Shown one piece after another: positions 62,737 through 64,000 of a stretch of DNA of 64,000 nucleotides. The translations under genes were made by a program, and so were the position numbers. Each line of letters starts with the position of its first letter. Position 1 is the first letter of the stretch. Below the pieces are notes generated by a model. That model was not told the origin of the DNA. It made no database searches and worked only from the letters and a program-made list of their open reading frames with translations. The stretch lies in assembly GCF_020873875.1 (NCBI RefSeq), contig NZ_JAHWGU010000014.1:171099-235098 (forward strand), in the 5' to 3' direction. This stretch comes from Actinoplanes sp. DH11. Its GTDB lineage: Bacteria > Actinomycetota > Actinomycetes > Mycobacteriales > Micromonosporaceae.

Positions 62737-63391
62737 CGGGCACCTCCAGGGGGTCGAGGTCCTCATTGCGGTCTCGGCCGTCGTTACCGTCCCGGCCGTC
62801 GTTGCGATCCCAGCCGTCATCGCGATCCCGGCCGTCATCGCGATCCCGGCCGTCGTCGCGATCCCGGCCGTCGTCGCGATCCCGGCCGTCGTCGCGGTCG
62901 AGGCCTTCGTTCAGCAGCGGGGCCAGGGCGGCCCGGGCCCGGGACAGCCGAGCCTTGACCGTGCCGGCGGGGGTGCCGGTGCTCGCCGCGATCTCCGCGA
63001 TCGGCATGTCCAGCAGGTAGTGCAGCACGATGGTGCGCCGCTGCGCCTCCGGCAGTTGCCGCAGCGCGGCGATCACCGCGACCCGTACCGGTGACGGGCC
63101 GGCGGTGGCGGTGTCCGGCGGGCCGTTACGGGCGAACGCGGCGAGCCGGCGGCGCAGGCCCCGCCACCGGTTCACGGCCAGCCGCCACGCGACGGTGCGG
63201 ACCCAGTGCTCGGGACTGTCGTAACCGGACACGGCGGGCCAACGCTGCCAGGCTCGCGCGTACGCCTCCTGGGTGATGTCCTGCGCGTCGCCGAGGTCGC
63301 CGCAGACCGCGTACACGTGCAGGATCACCCGCCGCACGGTGCTCGCGTAGAAGGCGTCGAAGTCCGCGCTGCCCCCGTCAGGTGTTCGCAT
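62717..63391 (-). CDS. ECF (SigE-type) RNA polymerase sigma factor with repeat tail
   Basis: 224 aa. Region 2 (GDLGDAQDITQEAYARAWQR; DSPEHWVRTVAWRLAVNRWR) and region 4 (LRQLPEAQRRTIVLHYLLDM; IAEIAASTGTPAGTVKARLS) are both present. After region 4 the C-terminus has about 45 residues of an Asp/Arg/Gly repeat (GRDRDD units) encoded by an 18-bp DNA repeat. ATG at 63391. Directs transcription of an unknown regulon, perhaps its own operon. Overlaps the downstream membrane-protein gene. Confidence 0.9.
   Translation of the reverse strand: MRTPDGGSADFDAFYASTVRRVILHVYAVCGDLGDAQDITQEAYARAWQRWPAVSGYDSPEHWVRTVAWRLAVNRWRGLRRRLAAFARNGPPDTATAGPSPVRVAVIAALRQLPEAQRRTIVLHYLLDMPIAEIAASTGTPAGTVKARLSRARAALAPLLNEGLDRDDGRDRDDGRDRDDGRDRDDGRDRDDGWDRNDGRDGNDGRDRNEDLDPLEVPDAPHRS
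62770..62899 (-). repeat. 18-bp tandem repeat inside the sigma-factor gene
   Basis: About seven near-identical 18-bp units (CGATCCCGGCCGTCGTCG on the plus strand), each encoding GRDRDD or a close variant. In-frame, so copy number can change without breaking the gene. Confidence 0.85.
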
Positions 63392-63512
63392 GTCTCAATA
63401 CACCCCGCAGGTGGGCCGGAGGTTGCGTCAGCCCTCACTTTCGGACACCGTCGGCCCGGACAGGACGCCGCGACCGCGCTCAAGTCGCCCCGGCGCGCCG
63501 CCCCCACAGCCC

Positions 63513-64000
63513 GGCTGTCACCCACGGCTGCTCTCCGAGCCACCGGGCAGCCGTGCGTGACAGCCAGACCGGCCGGAGCGGGGCGGCTGTCACCCACGGC
63601 TGGTTTCCGAGCCACCAAACAGCCGTACGTGACAGCCAGACCGGCCAGAACGGGCCAGCTGTCACCCACGGCTGCTCTCCGAGCCACCAAACAGCCGTAC
63701 GTGACAGCCAAACCGGCCGGAGCGGGGCGGCTGTCACCCACGGCTGGTTTCCGAGCCACCAAACAGCCGTACGTGACAGCCAGACCGGCCAGAACGGGCC
63801 AGCTGTCACCCACGGCTGGTTTCCGAGCCACCAAACAGCCGTACGTGACAGCCAGACCGGCCAGAACGGGCCAGCTGTCACCCACGGCTGGTTTCCGAGC
63901 CACCAAACAGCCGTACGTGACAGCCAGACCGGCCAGAACGCGCCAGCTGTCACCCACGGCTGGTTTCCGAGCCACCAAACAGCCGTACGTGACAGCCAGA
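63513..64000. repeat. 72-bp tandem array with a palindrome in each unit, runs off the window
   Basis: Seven units begin at 63513, 63585, 63657, 63729, 63801, 63873 and 63945, exactly 72 bp apart; the last is cut by the window end. Each unit holds CTGTCACCCACGGCTG and, 17 bp later, CAGCCGTACGTGACAG, an inverted pair with two mismatches. Between the pairs, two alternative versions of the spacer occur (CCAGAACGGGCCA and CCGGAGCGGGGCGG) in a mixed order. Because 72 is divisible by three, frames stay open across the array, but no start or domain supports a protein. Upstream of the sigma-factor gene (122 bp away). Confidence 0.9.

Noticed and set aside
63325..63978. 217-residue repeat protein (VARKPAVGDSW-type units) on the minus strand
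   Set aside because: Open only because the unit is 72 bp, a multiple of three. A second minus-strand frame is equally open, and the frame runs on into the sigma-factor gene's 5' end.
63513..64000. CRISPR array
   Set aside because: The whole 72-bp unit repeats, with no unique spacers, and no cas genes are in view.

Overview
The window is high-GC DNA from an actinomycete. It most likely comes from the Micromonosporaceae (Actinoplanes-like); that family is inferred from gene content and not proven. Supporting signs are extreme G/C at third codon positions, many GTG and TTG starts, phosphatidylinositol-mannoside (PIM) lipid genes, an F420-type luciferase-like oxidoreductase, an actinobacterial DUF4235/DUF3618/holin-like operon, and the actinobacterial order hisS / metallo-beta-lactamase / cyclophilin / relA / apt / secF / secD / yajC / ruvB / ruvA / ruvC / yebC / pdxT. 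I recognised no rRNA, tRNA, CRISPR array, prophage or intact insertion sequence.

Layout. 1-2.3 kb: cyanophycin synthetase (cut by the window edge) and cyanophycinase, a nitrogen-reserve pair. 2.4-5.2 kb: an MFS exporter behind an HxlR regulator, divergent from a PaaI-type thioesterase. 5.3-31.1 kb: the conserved core, covering histidyl- and threonyl-tRNA synthetases, a metallo-hydrolase, two tandem membrane-anchored cyclophilins, the (p)ppGpp enzyme, apt, SecDF-YajC, RuvABC, YebC, PdxST and the PimA-PatA-PgsA lipid genes. Two departures stand out: pdxS faces the opposite way to its neighbours, and an EF-G-like GTPase sits on the opposite strand between pgsA and the HIT gene. 31.2-40 kb: an ADP-ribosylglycohydrolase, a two-component system followed by a large secreted HExxH / FnIII / ricin-lectin protein, an adenosine-deaminase-family enzyme, a methyltransferase and an aldo/keto reductase. 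40-45 kb: a cold-shock protein and a run of small envelope genes with MscS and DUF1206 proteins. 45-50.5 kb: a GH3 glycosidase, an F420-type oxidoreductase, RecQ, and the wreck of an ATPase gene. 50.5-59.5 kb: the most unusual locus. A LacI regulator with a double operator faces a complete branched-chain-amino-acid-type ABC importer whose operon continues into two secreted proteins, a LamG-like protein and a PQQ-sugar-dehydrogenase-like propeller. 59.5-64 kb: a metallo-hydrolase, VOC and AraC proteins, and an ECF sigma factor with a partner membrane protein.

Non-coding structure. An 81-bp hairpin element occurs twice, 35 kb apart (9944-10024 and 45115-45195). A 72-bp tandem array whose every unit contains an imperfect palindrome fills 63513 to the window end and continues beyond it. 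Shorter tandem arrays lie at 10.2-10.5 kb (48-bp period) and 19.85-19.94 kb (15-bp), and an 18-bp array lies inside the sigma-factor gene. The best candidates for undescribed biology are the LacI / ABC / LamG / dehydrogenase locus, the 81-bp element and the 72-bp array.
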